DNA of 64,000 bases, taken from an uncultured Rikenellaceae bacterium. GTDB taxonomy: Bacteria > Bacteroidota > Bacteroidia > Bacteroidales > Rikenellaceae. Shown here piece by piece: positions 8,479-18,502 of this stretch. The stretch lies in assembly GCA_910588925.1 (NCBI GenBank), contig CAJURV010000001.1, forward strand, positions 72,433 to 136,432, in the 5' to 3' direction. The notes beneath the pieces are model-generated. The model saw only the letters and a list, made by a program, of their open reading frames with translations, was not told the DNA's origin and made no database searches. The first letter of the stretch is position 1; each line of letters opens with the position of its first letter. Both the position numbers and the translations under genes were made by a program.

Positions 8479-9606
8479 GTGCACGACAACACCAACATAA
8501 AGCTACGCGGCGCATACATCGCCACTCCGATGTCCGGAGGCAGAAGGCGCGTCATTCTCCGAAACGCAGACCTCGACGTATCGGAGGGCGAACTCATATA
8601 TCTCATAGGCAAGGTAGGTAGCGGCAAGAGCAGCCTGTTGAAGACTCTCTACGGAGAGGCTCCTCTCGCCCGCGGCAGAGGCATGGTAGCCGGATTCCGT
8701 CTCGACGGGCTTGTCAAAAGCGACATACCCATGCTAAGACGCAAGTTAGGCATGGTGTTTCAGGACTTTCAGCTATTGCAGGACCGCACTGTGTATCAGA
8801 ACATGAGCTTCGTTCTGCGGGCGACTGGCTGGCGCGATCCGGAACATATCCGCCACCGCATAGAAGAGACGCTCGACACTATAGGCTTACGCCACAAGAT
8901 GGGCAGTATGCCCCACCAGCTCTCCGGCGGAGAACAGCAACGCGTAGCCGTCGGACGCGCCTTTCTCAACAGACCGGCCGTCATACTGGCCGACGAGCCC
9001 ACCGGCAATCTCGACCCCGAGAGCGCAACGGAGGTGATGGAGCTGTTCATTAAACTGGCCTCGCGCGGATGCAGCATACTGTTGGCAACGCACAACGTAT
9101 CGCTCATAGAACAATATCCGGCCCGTATCGTACGCATAAACGGCGGAACTCTCGAGGAGGTAGACCATGCCGCGGTATTCGGCACAACGGCCACGGAAAC
9201 ATCCGTTTCGTCATACACTCCCGGGCCACAGACATTCTCCGCACCGCAAACTTTTTCCGCACCGCAGATGTTCATACAGCCGCAACAGACGGTCCCCGAA
9301 CCGTCGTACAGGCCGGCAATCGCCATGCAGGAGCAACAACCAGCACCCGTTCCCATGTTCGTACAGGGAGAACGTTTCGTAGCGGACACACAAGCGGCAT
9401 ATAGCCCAATCGCATCTTCGCAGACCGCCTGTTATAACGACCCGCGGAACCGATTCGGGGAACACGACGAATATACCGCCCAACCCCTTTTCCCCGGAGC
9501 ACGTCACGATTTTTTCACCCCCGCCAGCGAGGCTTCGGAGAGCTATCCCGACAACGGCAACGACTTATGGAGCGGAGAAGAAAAAATAGGCGACGATTAC
9601 ATATAA
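8479..9606 (+). CDS. ftsE: FtsE-like ABC transporter ATPase with long C-terminal tail
   Basis: FtsE pairs with the membrane protein FtsX at the division site and controls peptidoglycan hydrolases. Residues 1-225 form a standard ABC ATPase: Walker A GKVGSGKSS at 44-52, the FtsE-type MVFQDFQLLQDRTVYQN Q-loop, the LSGGEQQ signature near 149-155, and Walker B VILADEPTGNLDPE. Residues about 230-375 form a Pro/Gln/Thr/Ser-rich tail with tandem SAPQTF/SAPQMF motifs, not part of normal FtsE. The start is GTG 8479; the only near in-frame ATG would cut off strand 1 of the ATPase fold. No ftsX lies nearby; in this phylum the two are often apart. LolD is a possible alternative. Confidence 0.8.
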   Translation: MHDNTNIKLRGAYIATPMSGGRRRVILRNADLDVSEGELIYLIGKVGSGKSSLLKTLYGEAPLARGRGMVAGFRLDGLVKSDIPMLRRKLGMVFQDFQLLQDRTVYQNMSFVLRATGWRDPEHIRHRIEETLDTIGLRHKMGSMPHQLSGGEQQRVAVGRAFLNRPAVILADEPTGNLDPESATEVMELFIKLASRGCSILLATHNVSLIEQYPARIVRINGGTLEEVDHAAVFGTTATETSVSSYTPGPQTFSAPQTFSAPQMFIQPQQTVPEPSYRPAIAMQEQQPAPVPMFVQGERFVADTQAAYSPIASSQTACYNDPRNRFGEHDEYTAQPLFPGARHDFFTPASEASESYPDNGNDLWSGEEKIGDDYI

Positions 9607-9622
9607 AAAAGCGTCGGACATA

Positions 9623-9653
9623 TTGTTTTTTCCGATAATTTCGACTATTTTTG
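9623..9653 (+). promoter_or_regulatory. Promoter of gyrB
   Basis: TTG at 9623-9625, a 20-bp spacer and TATTTTTG at 9646-9653 form a full Bacteroidota -33/-7 promoter. It lies 86 bases before the gyrB start. Confidence 0.75.
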
Positions 9654-9739
9654 TGATTGGAAAAATAGGGACTTGTCGAATTTAACCGATTTTTTCACCG
9701 CCCCTTTTCGACAAGCCTCCAAAAAGCGATTGTTTATAA

Positions 9740-11707
<1,968 letters not shown>

Positions 11708-11713
11708 CACCAC

Positions 11714-11744
11714 ACAGGCACATGGAACGATGTGCCTGTTTTTT
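11714..11744 (+). terminator. Rho-independent terminator of gyrB
   Basis: Perfect 10-bp stem (11714-11723 with 11730-11739), six-base loop, then a six-T run at 11739-11744, seven bases past the gyrB stop. Confidence 0.92.
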
Positions 11745-11875
11745 ATATCGCTTGTAAGCCGAAAGCGCAGAGCTACAGACACCTTTTCGCCACGGCAGAC
11801 CATGTCGAGCCAGGCTTACCGAAAAACGTTTTACAAAGCACTGCTACAATAATCGCAAAGCCCTGTACCCCAGCC

Positions 11876-12361
11876 ATGTCAGAAACTCTGAACATACCAT
11901 CGAACGCATCAAAAGAGACGGTATACGACTCTCTTATAACGCAATTATCGGCACTCATCGCCGCCGAGACCGACCGAACGGCCGCATTAGCCAATGTTAC
12001 GGCTGCACTACACGAGGCCTTGGGGTTCTTCTGGACCGGCTTTTACCTGATAAAGAACGACAGACTAACGCTCAATGTATTTCAAGGCCCCATAGCGTGC
12101 AGTCGCATAGCGTACGGACGCGGCGTGTGCGGTACGGCATGGGCCGAGAAAAGAACGATAAAGGTAGACGACGTCGACGAATTTCCCGGACACATAGCCT
12201 GTTCGTCGCTATCTCGAAGCGAGATAGTGGTGCCGCTGGTGAAAAACGGCAAAGTATTGGGTGTGTTGGACATAGACTCCGACAAGCCGACGATGTTCGA
12301 CGACACCGACCGCGAAAAGCTCGAAAAACTATGCGAAATCATAGTCTGCACATGTTTCTGA
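11876..12361 (+). CDS. msrC: Free methionine-(R)-sulfoxide reductase (GAF domain)
   Basis: Reduces free Met-R-sulfoxide to methionine in the cytosol using thioredoxin-type electrons. The 161-residue protein is a single GAF domain. All three cysteines of the catalytic set are present, at residues 75 (GPIACSR), 85 (RGVCGTA) and 109 (GHIACSS); their spacing of 10 and 24 equals that of E. coli Cys84, Cys94 and Cys118. The frame extends 48 codons upstream, but I chose ATG 11876: the extension starts inside the gyrB terminator and carries no family sequence. Confidence 0.93.
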   Translation: MSETLNIPSNASKETVYDSLITQLSALIAAETDRTAALANVTAALHEALGFFWTGFYLIKNDRLTLNVFQGPIACSRIAYGRGVCGTAWAEKRTIKVDDVDEFPGHIACSSLSRSEIVVPLVKNGKVLGVLDIDSDKPTMFDDTDREKLEKLCEIIVCTCF

Positions 12362-12411
12362 CGCACAGCGGCTAAAAAAACAGTTACACAACAAAAAACA
12401 CATAAAAAACC

Positions 12412-13278
12412 ATGAAGAAATACATAATCGCCCTTGCCGCCATACTGTCTTTAGGCGGTTGCGACAATATCACCAAGCACGACAAACCTACGATAGCCGT
12501 ATCCATAGAGCCGTTACGTTATTTCGTGGAGAGAATCGCCGGCGACGACTTCGATGTGGTATCCATAATACCCGAGGGCGCCTCGGCAGAAAGCTACGAG
12601 CCCACTCCGCAGAACATGCGCGATGCCATCACTTCCGACCTTTTCTTCTGCATAGGGTTGCTAGACAACGAACGAAACATGATAGAGGCGGCCGAAGCCG
12701 ACACCACGGCACGTGTCATCGAGCTATACAAATCGTGCCTGCTGATGGCCCCCGACGGCCGTTACCTCACGGAGGGCGTCGACTACAGCGACTCGCTCCG
12801 GGGCGTCGATCCGCACGTATGGATCTCGCCGGCCAACGGGTTCCGAATGTCGGAAAAGATAGCCGAAGAGTTATGCCGGCTCAATCCGGATAAAGCCACA
12901 CAATACCGTAAAAACAAGGCTCTGCTCCAGAACGATATAGACCTGCTCTACTTCCTCGCGCTCACCAAAGCTCAGAACAAACGCCTCCCCAAAGCCATAA
13001 TCTACCATCCGGCGCTGACCTATATGGCCGATTGTTGCTTTTTCGAGCAGATAGCTATCGAAAAAGACGGTAAAGAACCATCGGCGGCCTACATCAAGGA
13101 GATAATAGAGATAGGGCGTAAAAACGGCGTAAAAAGAGTTTTTTATCAATCGCAACTGAATCCGGAAAGCGTGAAAACCATAGCCGACGAGATAGGTGCG
13201 ACCCCTACAGAGTTCAACCCGTTGGCTAAAAACTGGTTGCTAAGCCTCAAGACACTTATAGAGCAGATATATGAATAG
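12412..13278 (+). CDS. znuA: Zinc/manganese-type ABC transporter substrate-binding lipoprotein (ZnuA-like)
   Basis: Cluster A-1 metal-binding protein, 288 residues, exported as a lipoprotein (lipobox LGGC, Cys17). It begins TIAVSIEPLRYFVERIAGDDFDV, as ZnuA/TroA proteins do. The second and third metal ligands look present: His in DPHVWISP near residue 126 and His in IYHPALTYM near 200. The first ligand is unusual: where ZnuA has PHxYEPT, this protein has AESYEPT, so no His is seen there, and the usual C-terminal Asp region reads FNPLAKNW. The metal and affinity are therefore uncertain. The stop overlaps the ATPase gene by eight bases. Confidence 0.85.
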   Translation: MKKYIIALAAILSLGGCDNITKHDKPTIAVSIEPLRYFVERIAGDDFDVVSIIPEGASAESYEPTPQNMRDAITSDLFFCIGLLDNERNMIEAAEADTTARVIELYKSCLLMAPDGRYLTEGVDYSDSLRGVDPHVWISPANGFRMSEKIAEELCRLNPDKATQYRKNKALLQNDIDLLYFLALTKAQNKRLPKAIIYHPALTYMADCCFFEQIAIEKDGKEPSAAYIKEIIEIGRKNGVKRVFYQSQLNPESVKTIADEIGATPTEFNPLAKNWLLSLKTLIEQIYE

Positions 13279-14041
13279 CGCGTTGATAAAGCTCGACGGC
13301 GTTTCTGCCGGCTATGACGGAACCATAGTGCTCCGACATGCCGACCTTACTGTAAACGACAGAGATTTCATAGGGGTAATAGGCCCGAACGGAGGCGGCA
13401 AAACCACGCTCGTGAAACTATTGCTCGGACAGATATCCCCTGCCACTGGCACGGTAAAACGCTCGGAAAGACTCGAACGCATAGGCTATCTTCCGCAAGC
13501 CGACTCAACGGACAGGGCTTTCCCGATAACGGTCAAGGAGGTGGTCTTATCCGGCTTACAATCGACCAAAGGGATATTCGGACATTACGGCAAGAAAGAC
13601 CGCCTGAAAGCGGCTGAAATAATGGCCCGTTGCGGAATAAGCCATCTTGCCGACAAACTCGCAGGCGAACTGTCCGGGGGACAACTGCAGAGAGCATTTC
13701 TGTGCAGAGCCCTCGTATCGGCGCCGCAACTACTGATTCTCGACGAACCTAACACATACGTAGACAGCAAGTTCGAAAGCGAATTATACGAACTTCTACG
13801 CGAGCTCAACGAATCAATGGCCATAATCGTAGTCTCCCACGACGTAGGCACCATAGCTTCGTACGTAAAGAGTATCGCGTGCGTCAACGGATGCCTCCAT
13901 TACCACAACTCGAATATCATATCGCAGGAAGATCTGGACAGGTACGAATGCCCAATATTGTTGGTAACACACGGAGATGTCCCTCATACCGTATTGGAGA
14001 CACACAAGCATACGGAACATTGCCGTTGCGGACAAGAATAG
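13271..14041 (+). CDS. znuC: Metal ABC transporter ATP-binding protein (ZnuC-like)
   Basis: ATPase of the same metal transporter, 256 residues. Walker A GPNGGGKTT lies at 38-46, the signature LSGGQLQR near 134-141, and Walker B LLILDEPNTYVD near 153-164; the D-loop reads NTYVDSK, as in ZnuC/MntB-type ATPases. The last about 24 residues are rich in His and Cys (HKHTEHCRC) and could bind metal, possibly as a sensor. Start ATG 13271 overlaps the preceding gene. No permease gene follows; a terminator comes directly after, so the membrane subunit must be elsewhere or supplied by another system. Confidence 0.9.
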   Translation: MNSALIKLDGVSAGYDGTIVLRHADLTVNDRDFIGVIGPNGGGKTTLVKLLLGQISPATGTVKRSERLERIGYLPQADSTDRAFPITVKEVVLSGLQSTKGIFGHYGKKDRLKAAEIMARCGISHLADKLAGELSGGQLQRAFLCRALVSAPQLLILDEPNTYVDSKFESELYELLRELNESMAIIVVSHDVGTIASYVKSIACVNGCLHYHNSNIISQEDLDRYECPILLVTHGDVPHTVLETHKHTEHCRCGQE

Positions 14042-14063
14042 ATATATTTAACAAAGGATGTTC

Positions 14064-14088
14064 AAGGATGGCGATGCCATCCTTTTTT
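14064..14088 (+). terminator. Rho-independent terminator of znuAC
   Basis: Perfect 9-bp stem (14064-14072 with 14076-14084), three-base loop, followed by T14083-14088. It lies 22 bases after the znuC stop. Confidence 0.9.
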
Positions 14089-14163
14089 ATTTGCTAATTC
14101 TCACAGAACAGAGAGGAAAAACCCAAAATTAAAACGTTTTAGCAAAAATTCACACTATTCGTT

Positions 14164-14313
14164 TTACAAGATAATACACTGAAAGCAAACAACATAACAC
14201 ACCAAAATTAAAAGAAATAGACAACAGCTCAACCCTTCGAGAAGACGATAAACCGTACGGACATACAAACTCCTCGCAAATTTTAGATTTACGAGGAGTT
14301 TACTGTTAATCAT
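14164..14313 (-). CDS. Possible 49-aa hydrophobic peptide
   Basis: Uncertain call. From ATG 14313 the frame gives a 49-residue peptide: a basic first half (KLLVNLKFARSLYVRTVYRLL, with several Lys/Arg) and a strongly hydrophobic Cys-rich second half (CLFLLILVCYVVCF), as in one-span membrane peptides. Three things argue for it: a -7 box 29-36 bases upstream, that box lying inside a TTACANNTGTAA palindrome also found at the xre promoter, and an adjacent xre gene. Against it: I recognise no family, and the frame has no -33 box at ideal spacing. The first third of the message holds a strong hairpin (14267-14301). Confidence 0.3.
   Translation of the reverse strand: MINSKLLVNLKFARSLYVRTVYRLLEGLSCCLFLLILVCYVVCFQCIIL
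14267..14301. repeat. 10-bp inverted repeat inside the possible peptide gene
   Basis: Perfect inverted repeat (14267-14276 with 14292-14301) with a 15-base loop. No T run follows on either strand, so it is not a standard terminator. In minus-strand RNA it would fold 12-46 bases after the peptide's start codon. Confidence 0.6.
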
Positions 14314-14338
14314 AAGCCGTTTTATAGGATGTGTTCTG

Positions 14339-14375
14339 TTACAAATGTAATAAATGGTGTTATTTACATTTGTAC
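14339..14375. promoter_or_regulatory. Pair of operator-like palindromes with embedded -7 box
   Basis: TTACAAATGTAA (14339-14350) and TTACATTTGTAC (14364-14375) face each other as an 11-bp perfect inverted repeat. Each has TTACA/TGTAA arms around two bases. On the minus strand the first contains TACATTTG (14342-14349), a match to the TAnnTTTG -7 box, so a protein bound there would block the promoter. Likely ligand, by position, is the neighbouring XRE protein. Confidence 0.45.
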
Positions 14376-14386
14376 AACAACCACTT

Positions 14387-15184
14387 CTACTGATTATCAA
14401 ACGATTTAAAGGTGCCGTCATCGTATAATAAAACTATCTTTACTATATTAGATGACACTGATTTTGCTGCAATTACATTTGTAACTTCATGCTTTTCTTT
14501 AATATCCGGCATTGCTTCTTCTATGACTGATCCACTAACCGGACTACCTTCAGACACAACTGTTTCAGGTGTTCGAACTGGTTCTTTCATGTCGTCCGAC
14601 ACTGCTCTACTTTTTCTTTCGATGACGTTCGTAACATTGCTTTTTTCAGCATATTGCGTTGGCTCAATATATCCATGAGAATGTCCGTTATCTGCGGATA
14701 GATCCATTGCCACAGGCTTCACGTATCCGGTCTCCTGCAATCTATCCATACCCCGATTCTCAGCTATATTGTCCGGTATGTATTCGGGGCCGTATTCCTC
14801 GTCGTAAAACTCTTCCGGATCCATTATAGAGTCACTCACATCAACCGTTTGACCTACAGCGTAATCACCATGCTTAGGTGCGAAATCGGGGAATAAATTA
14901 CCGTCGCCAATCTCCTTAGAACCGTCGAAATAGTCGGTGACATCCTTTACGGCATCGCTACCGGGAAGCATAACCTCCCTGAACATAGGCCCGTTACCGA
15001 GCAACAACCAGTCGGCGCTTACATCAGGGAATCGCCTTAATAACCGCTCTAAAAAGTCGAATCGCGGCTTATTTCGGCCCGCAAGTATATGGGATATACC
15101 CGAGGGCTGAACACCCATTATTTCGGCAAAACGCTGCGAGGTATAACCTTTGGCGGCCAACAGTTGTTCCAATCGCTCTTTCAT
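14387..15184 (-). CDS. XRE-family helix-turn-helix regulator
   Basis: A 265-residue DNA-binding protein. Residues 5-65 form a Cro/C1-type HTH (GYTSQRFAEIMGVQPSGISHILAGRNKPRF) followed by LERLLRRFPDVSADWLLLGNGPMF, typical of Bacteroidota phage-repressor-like regulators. Residues 70-240 are polar and probably disordered, with a repeated motif VTNVIERKS / VTNVIAAKS near 180 and 235. The end, KIVLLYDDGTFKSFDN, is a conserved ending in such proteins. No S24 peptidase is present. The gene is AT-richer than its surroundings and is flanked on both sides by repeated palindromes, which suggests autoregulation. Target genes are unknown. Confidence 0.88.
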   Translation of the reverse strand: MKERLEQLLAAKGYTSQRFAEIMGVQPSGISHILAGRNKPRFDFLERLLRRFPDVSADWLLLGNGPMFREVMLPGSDAVKDVTDYFDGSKEIGDGNLFPDFAPKHGDYAVGQTVDVSDSIMDPEEFYDEEYGPEYIPDNIAENRGMDRLQETGYVKPVAMDLSADNGHSHGYIEPTQYAEKSNVTNVIERKSRAVSDDMKEPVRTPETVVSEGSPVSGSVIEEAMPDIKEKHEVTNVIAAKSVSSNIVKIVLLYDDGTFKSFDNQ

Positions 15185-15597
15185 TATATGTAACTAATTG
15201 ATTTAAAACAATTAAAAGAATGTTATCTAAACTTATTTGTTTACAAATATAATAAATATTTTACAAAATGCAACTCGGGTTACAGTTGTATAAAACACAA
15301 AATAATACACCTGCAACATCACTTAAAGTAATAGCAGATATAATGGCCCTAATTAATTGATATATGTGATTTTACATATTTAATTATACTCCACAAACCG
15401 TTGTTTTGGTTATTTTTATCATTCTCATAAAAACCCATATACTCACACGCAAGATAATATTACATAAAACACTGATTAATAATAAATAAAGCTATATCAT
15501 ATAAAGAAAGTATAATTCCCAAAACCCACCAAAAATGTCGTTTTACACATTTGTAACCGATGTTTACATTAGGTTTGTCTTCTGAATAATTCCCAAT
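15185..15597. other. AT-rich non-coding region upstream of the xre gene
   Basis: About 410 bases, markedly AT-rich, with no credible frame on either strand. It holds the xre promoter and operator-like repeats at 15241-15291, and further half-sites at 15543-15570 (TTTACACATTTGTAA and GTTTACATTAGG). The rest shows nothing I can name. Confidence 0.6.
15241..15291 (-). promoter_or_regulatory. xre promoter with overlapping operator-like sites
   Basis: On the minus strand TTG (15273-15271), 19 bp and TATATTTG (15251-15244) form a promoter about 60 bases before the xre ATG. The -7 box lies inside TTACAAATATAA (15241-15252), one base off the palindrome seen at 14339. Similar sites are TTACAAAATGCA (15261-15272), over the spacer and -33 box, and TTACAGTTGTAT (15280-15291), just upstream. 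This is a typical layout for autorepression; binding by the XRE protein is inferred. Confidence 0.55.
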
Positions 15598-15630
15598 AAA
15601 AAAGCCGGACGGAATTGACTCCGTCCGGCT
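15598..15630 (-). terminator. Rho-independent terminator of the HIT gene
   Basis: Perfect 10-bp stem (15603-15612 with 15621-15630), eight-base loop; minus-strand T run from A15598-15603. Located 22 bases after the HIT stop. Confidence 0.9.
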
Positions 15631-15651
15631 ACAAAATATGGATTACAGAAA

Positions 15652-16038
15652 CTACAACCCGACCTTCTCCACAATACGCGAGAAGTGTTCCGGGGTAAAT
15701 TTCAATTTCTCTTTCGAGAAGTCTACATCCCTCTCGCTATTCATAGGGATAAGATGGATATGTGCATGCGGCACCTCCAACCCCATAACCACTACAGCCA
15801 CTTTTTTGCATGAGGTTACACTTTTGAGTCTTTGGGCTATTTTCTTTGCGAACACATTCATGCGAGCGAGTTCGTCGTCTTCGAGATCGAAATAGTAGTC
15901 AACCTCTCGTTTGGGTATGACGAGCGTATGCCCTTCCGAAAGCGGGTTTATATCCAAGAAAGCGAGAAACTCATCGTTCTCCGCAATTTTATAGCAGGGG
16001 ATCTCTCCCGCCACTATCTTACTGAACACAGATGCCAT
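15652..16038 (-). CDS. HIT family protein (histidine triad nucleotide hydrolase)
   Basis: A 128-residue cytosolic protein of the Hint branch. It opens with VFSKIVAGEIPCYKIAEND, has FLDINPLSEGHTLVIPKRE at about 27-45, and carries the triad HAHIHLIP at 91-98, in which the middle His acts as nucleophile on nucleoside phosphoramidates. The usual Zn-binding Cys pair of some HIT proteins is not seen. Hint proteins cleave AMP-lysine-type substrates; the cellular substrate is not known. Single gene with its own terminator; it is preceded by about 200 bases after rel. Confidence 0.92.
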   Translation of the reverse strand: MASVFSKIVAGEIPCYKIAENDEFLAFLDINPLSEGHTLVIPKREVDYYFDLEDDELARMNVFAKKIAQRLKSVTSCKKVAVVVMGLEVPHAHIHLIPMNSERDVDFSKEKLKFTPEHFSRIVEKVGL

Positions 16039-16237
16039 TTGTATATTACATTTAAATTTTATGAATCATAACAAATTTTCCCACGGGTAACCAAATTTAT
16101 ATCCGGCAGAGAAAGCCGGAACCAAACCGCTGAATGAAATCGAAAAAATTCAAACCTCATCCGCCACTCAACACCGCAAGTTTGAATCACCGGAAACATC
16201 CCCGCCACAGCAGGTTCATTATGTTAAATGAAAAACG

Positions 16238-18502
16238 TTATGCAATCGTCACATTCTGCGAACCGGAAGCAGAGGCCGTTACGCCCGAGGCGCCATGATG
16301 ATCTTCGGTCTCCAATCGTTTCACGGACTCTATGCCTTTTATGGCGAGCACCTTATTCATTACATTGCCCAGGTCCTTTTTATCCTTTACGTATACGGTT
16401 ATGCTTCCCTCGAAGATGCCGTCATGACTCTCGATGTAAAGTTTACGTATATTGATATCCATCTCGCCGGTAATAACGCTCGATATGTCACGCAATATAC
16501 CCATGCGGTCTATCCCTCGCACCTCTATGACAGAGAGATAGGACAATATTTTTTCGCTCGACCATTTTATGGGGACGATTCTGTCGCCGTGACGGGCAGC
16601 CAACTTTATGGCCTCGTCGCAACTCTTCTTATGCACGATCACATCCCCGTCGTTATCTCTGAAACCGATGACCTCGTCGCCCGGTATAGGCATACAACAC
16701 GGCGCAATCTTTATCTTATCGCCGGAAGCGGTCTCTTGCTGGCCTTTAGTGCTGTTACCGAATAGCTTAAGTGTATTCGACACTTGCAATGACCAATATT
16801 TTATCAGCTTGGTCGCGGCATTTTCACGCAATATCTTGTCAACATTGTCGAGCGAGATGATTCCGGCCCCCAGCTTAACATAAAATTCATCTTTCGACGA
16901 CGAATTATATGCGGGTAACAGCTTATGAAAAACACGCGCACTCGGGGTCACTCCCCTCTTTTTCATCTCCTCGTCGAATATCCTCATGCCGTTGCTAAGG
17001 TTATTCTCACGCTCTTTCTTCAGGAAGCTCTTTATCTTCTGTTTTGCCCTGGCGGTTACTACATGATCGAGCGATTCGAGCACCGGATGTGCTGTAGCAG
17101 AAGTTATTATCTCTACCTGATCGCCATTGTTAACAGGCGTATATAAAGATTCTATCTTATGGTTGACCTTTGCGCCTATGGCCTTATTACCCAGATTGGA
17201 ATGTATCTCGTATGCAAAATCGAGCACCACCGCCCCTTTCGGCAAAGTGACCGACTCGCCTTTGGGCGTAAATACCACCACCTCGGAGGTGTAAAGGTTG
17301 AGCTTGAACTCATCGAGAAACTCAACGGCGTCTTCCGTGGGACTATTGAGCGCGTTCTGCACCTCTTTTATCCACTTATCTAGCTCACCCTCACGGTTTT
17401 CGATGTTCTTATCGCGCTCCTTGTATTTCCAATGGGCGGCAAAACCCTTCTCCGCTATCTCGTCCATGCGCTCCGACCTTATCTGCACCTCGGCCCACAC
17501 TCCGTCAGGCCCCATAACGGTGCAATGAAGCGCTTCGTAACCGTTGGCCTTGGGGATGTTGACCCAGTCGCGTATACGGTCGGGCTTGGGTTTATATATG
17601 TCGGTGATAAGCGAATAGATATTCCAGCATTGGGTCTTCTCCGGAACGAACGCTATGGGCTTGAATACTATACGTATAGCGAACAAATCGTATATCTCGT
17701 CGATAGTCACCATCTTACGTTGCATCTTCTTCCAGATGGAGTATATCGACTTTACACGCCCCTTTATCGTGAACTCTATGCCGCTCTCCTTTAGCTTCTC
17801 TATTATGGGGGCGTTGAACTTCTCTATGAACATCTTACGCGATGCCTCCGTCTGGGAGAGCTTATCCACGATCTGTTTATAGTCGTTAGGGAAGCTATAT
17901 TTAAGGCTCAGGTTCTCAAGCTCCGTCTTTATATTGTAGAGACCGAGCCTGTGGGCCAACGGAGCGAAGAGATATATCGTCTCGCTGGAGATCTTCATCT
18001 GCTTGTCCACCGGCATCGCACCGAGAGTACGCATGTTATGCAGACGGTCGGCCAGCTTGATTATAATCACCCTGACATCGTCAGAAAGGGTCAGCAACAT
18101 TTTTTTGAAGTTGGCCGCCTGAGACGAACTCTGCCCGGCCAGCTCTCCCGCCTTCTTCATCTTGGTAAGGCCGTCCACCATAGTGGCGACCTTTTTACCG
18201 AAGCGGGTCTCGAGATCCTCCACTGTGTAGTCCGTGTCCTCGACCACATCGTGCAACAAGGCTGCGGCAACCGATTTTACACCCAACCCTATCTCCACCA
18301 CCACTATCTTGGCAACGGCTATGGGATGAAGTATATATGGCACTCCCGACTTGCGACGGACACCGCGATGCGCCTCATTGGCAAAATTAAAGGAGTCGGT
18401 TACCAGCTTCCAGTCCTCCGGCGTTTTGCATATAGCCTCGCAACATTTCAACAGATCGTCGAAATGGTCCTGAATCAACTTATCGTCCGCTTGAGTAAAC
18501 AT
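16238..18502 (-). CDS. rel: Bifunctional (p)ppGpp synthetase/hydrolase (RelA/SpoT family)
   Basis: Makes and degrades the stringent-response alarmone (p)ppGpp. The 754-residue protein has, in order: an HD hydrolase domain with the metal motif HDVVED at 84-89 and KLADRLHNMRT near 148-158; a synthetase domain (GRVKSIYSIWKKM, YDLFAIRIVF, GYEALHCTVMGPDG); a TGS domain (VVVFTPKGESVTLPKGAVVLDFAY); a zinc-finger/RIS region with CCMPIPGDEVIGF; and a C-terminal ACT domain. The intact HD motif shows that hydrolysis is retained. A TATATTTG -7-like box lies only six bases before the ATG (18508-18515), so either another promoter is used or the message has almost no leader. Confidence 0.96.
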   Translation of the reverse strand: MFTQADDKLIQDHFDDLLKCCEAICKTPEDWKLVTDSFNFANEAHRGVRRKSGVPYILHPIAVAKIVVVEIGLGVKSVAAALLHDVVEDTDYTVEDLETRFGKKVATMVDGLTKMKKAGELAGQSSSQAANFKKMLLTLSDDVRVIIIKLADRLHNMRTLGAMPVDKQMKISSETIYLFAPLAHRLGLYNIKTELENLSLKYSFPNDYKQIVDKLSQTEASRKMFIEKFNAPIIEKLKESGIEFTIKGRVKSIYSIWKKMQRKMVTIDEIYDLFAIRIVFKPIAFVPEKTQCWNIYSLITDIYKPKPDRIRDWVNIPKANGYEALHCTVMGPDGVWAEVQIRSERMDEIAEKGFAAHWKYKERDKNIENREGELDKWIKEVQNALNSPTEDAVEFLDEFKLNLYTSEVVVFTPKGESVTLPKGAVVLDFAYEIHSNLGNKAIGAKVNHKIESLYTPVNNGDQVEIITSATAHPVLESLDHVVTARAKQKIKSFLKKERENNLSNGMRIFDEEMKKRGVTPSARVFHKLLPAYNSSSKDEFYVKLGAGIISLDNVDKILRENAATKLIKYWSLQVSNTLKLFGNSTKGQQETASGDKIKIAPCCMPIPGDEVIGFRDNDGDVIVHKKSCDEAIKLAARHGDRIVPIKWSSEKILSYLSVIEVRGIDRMGILRDISSVITGEMDINIRKLYIESHDGIFEGSITVYVKDKKDLGNVMNKVLAIKGIESVKRLETEDHHGASGVTASASGSQNVTIA

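Noticed and set aside
14387-15184. LexA/S24 phage repressor
   Set aside because: The HTH fits, but no Ser-Lys peptidase motif or cleavage site is seen in the C-terminal part.
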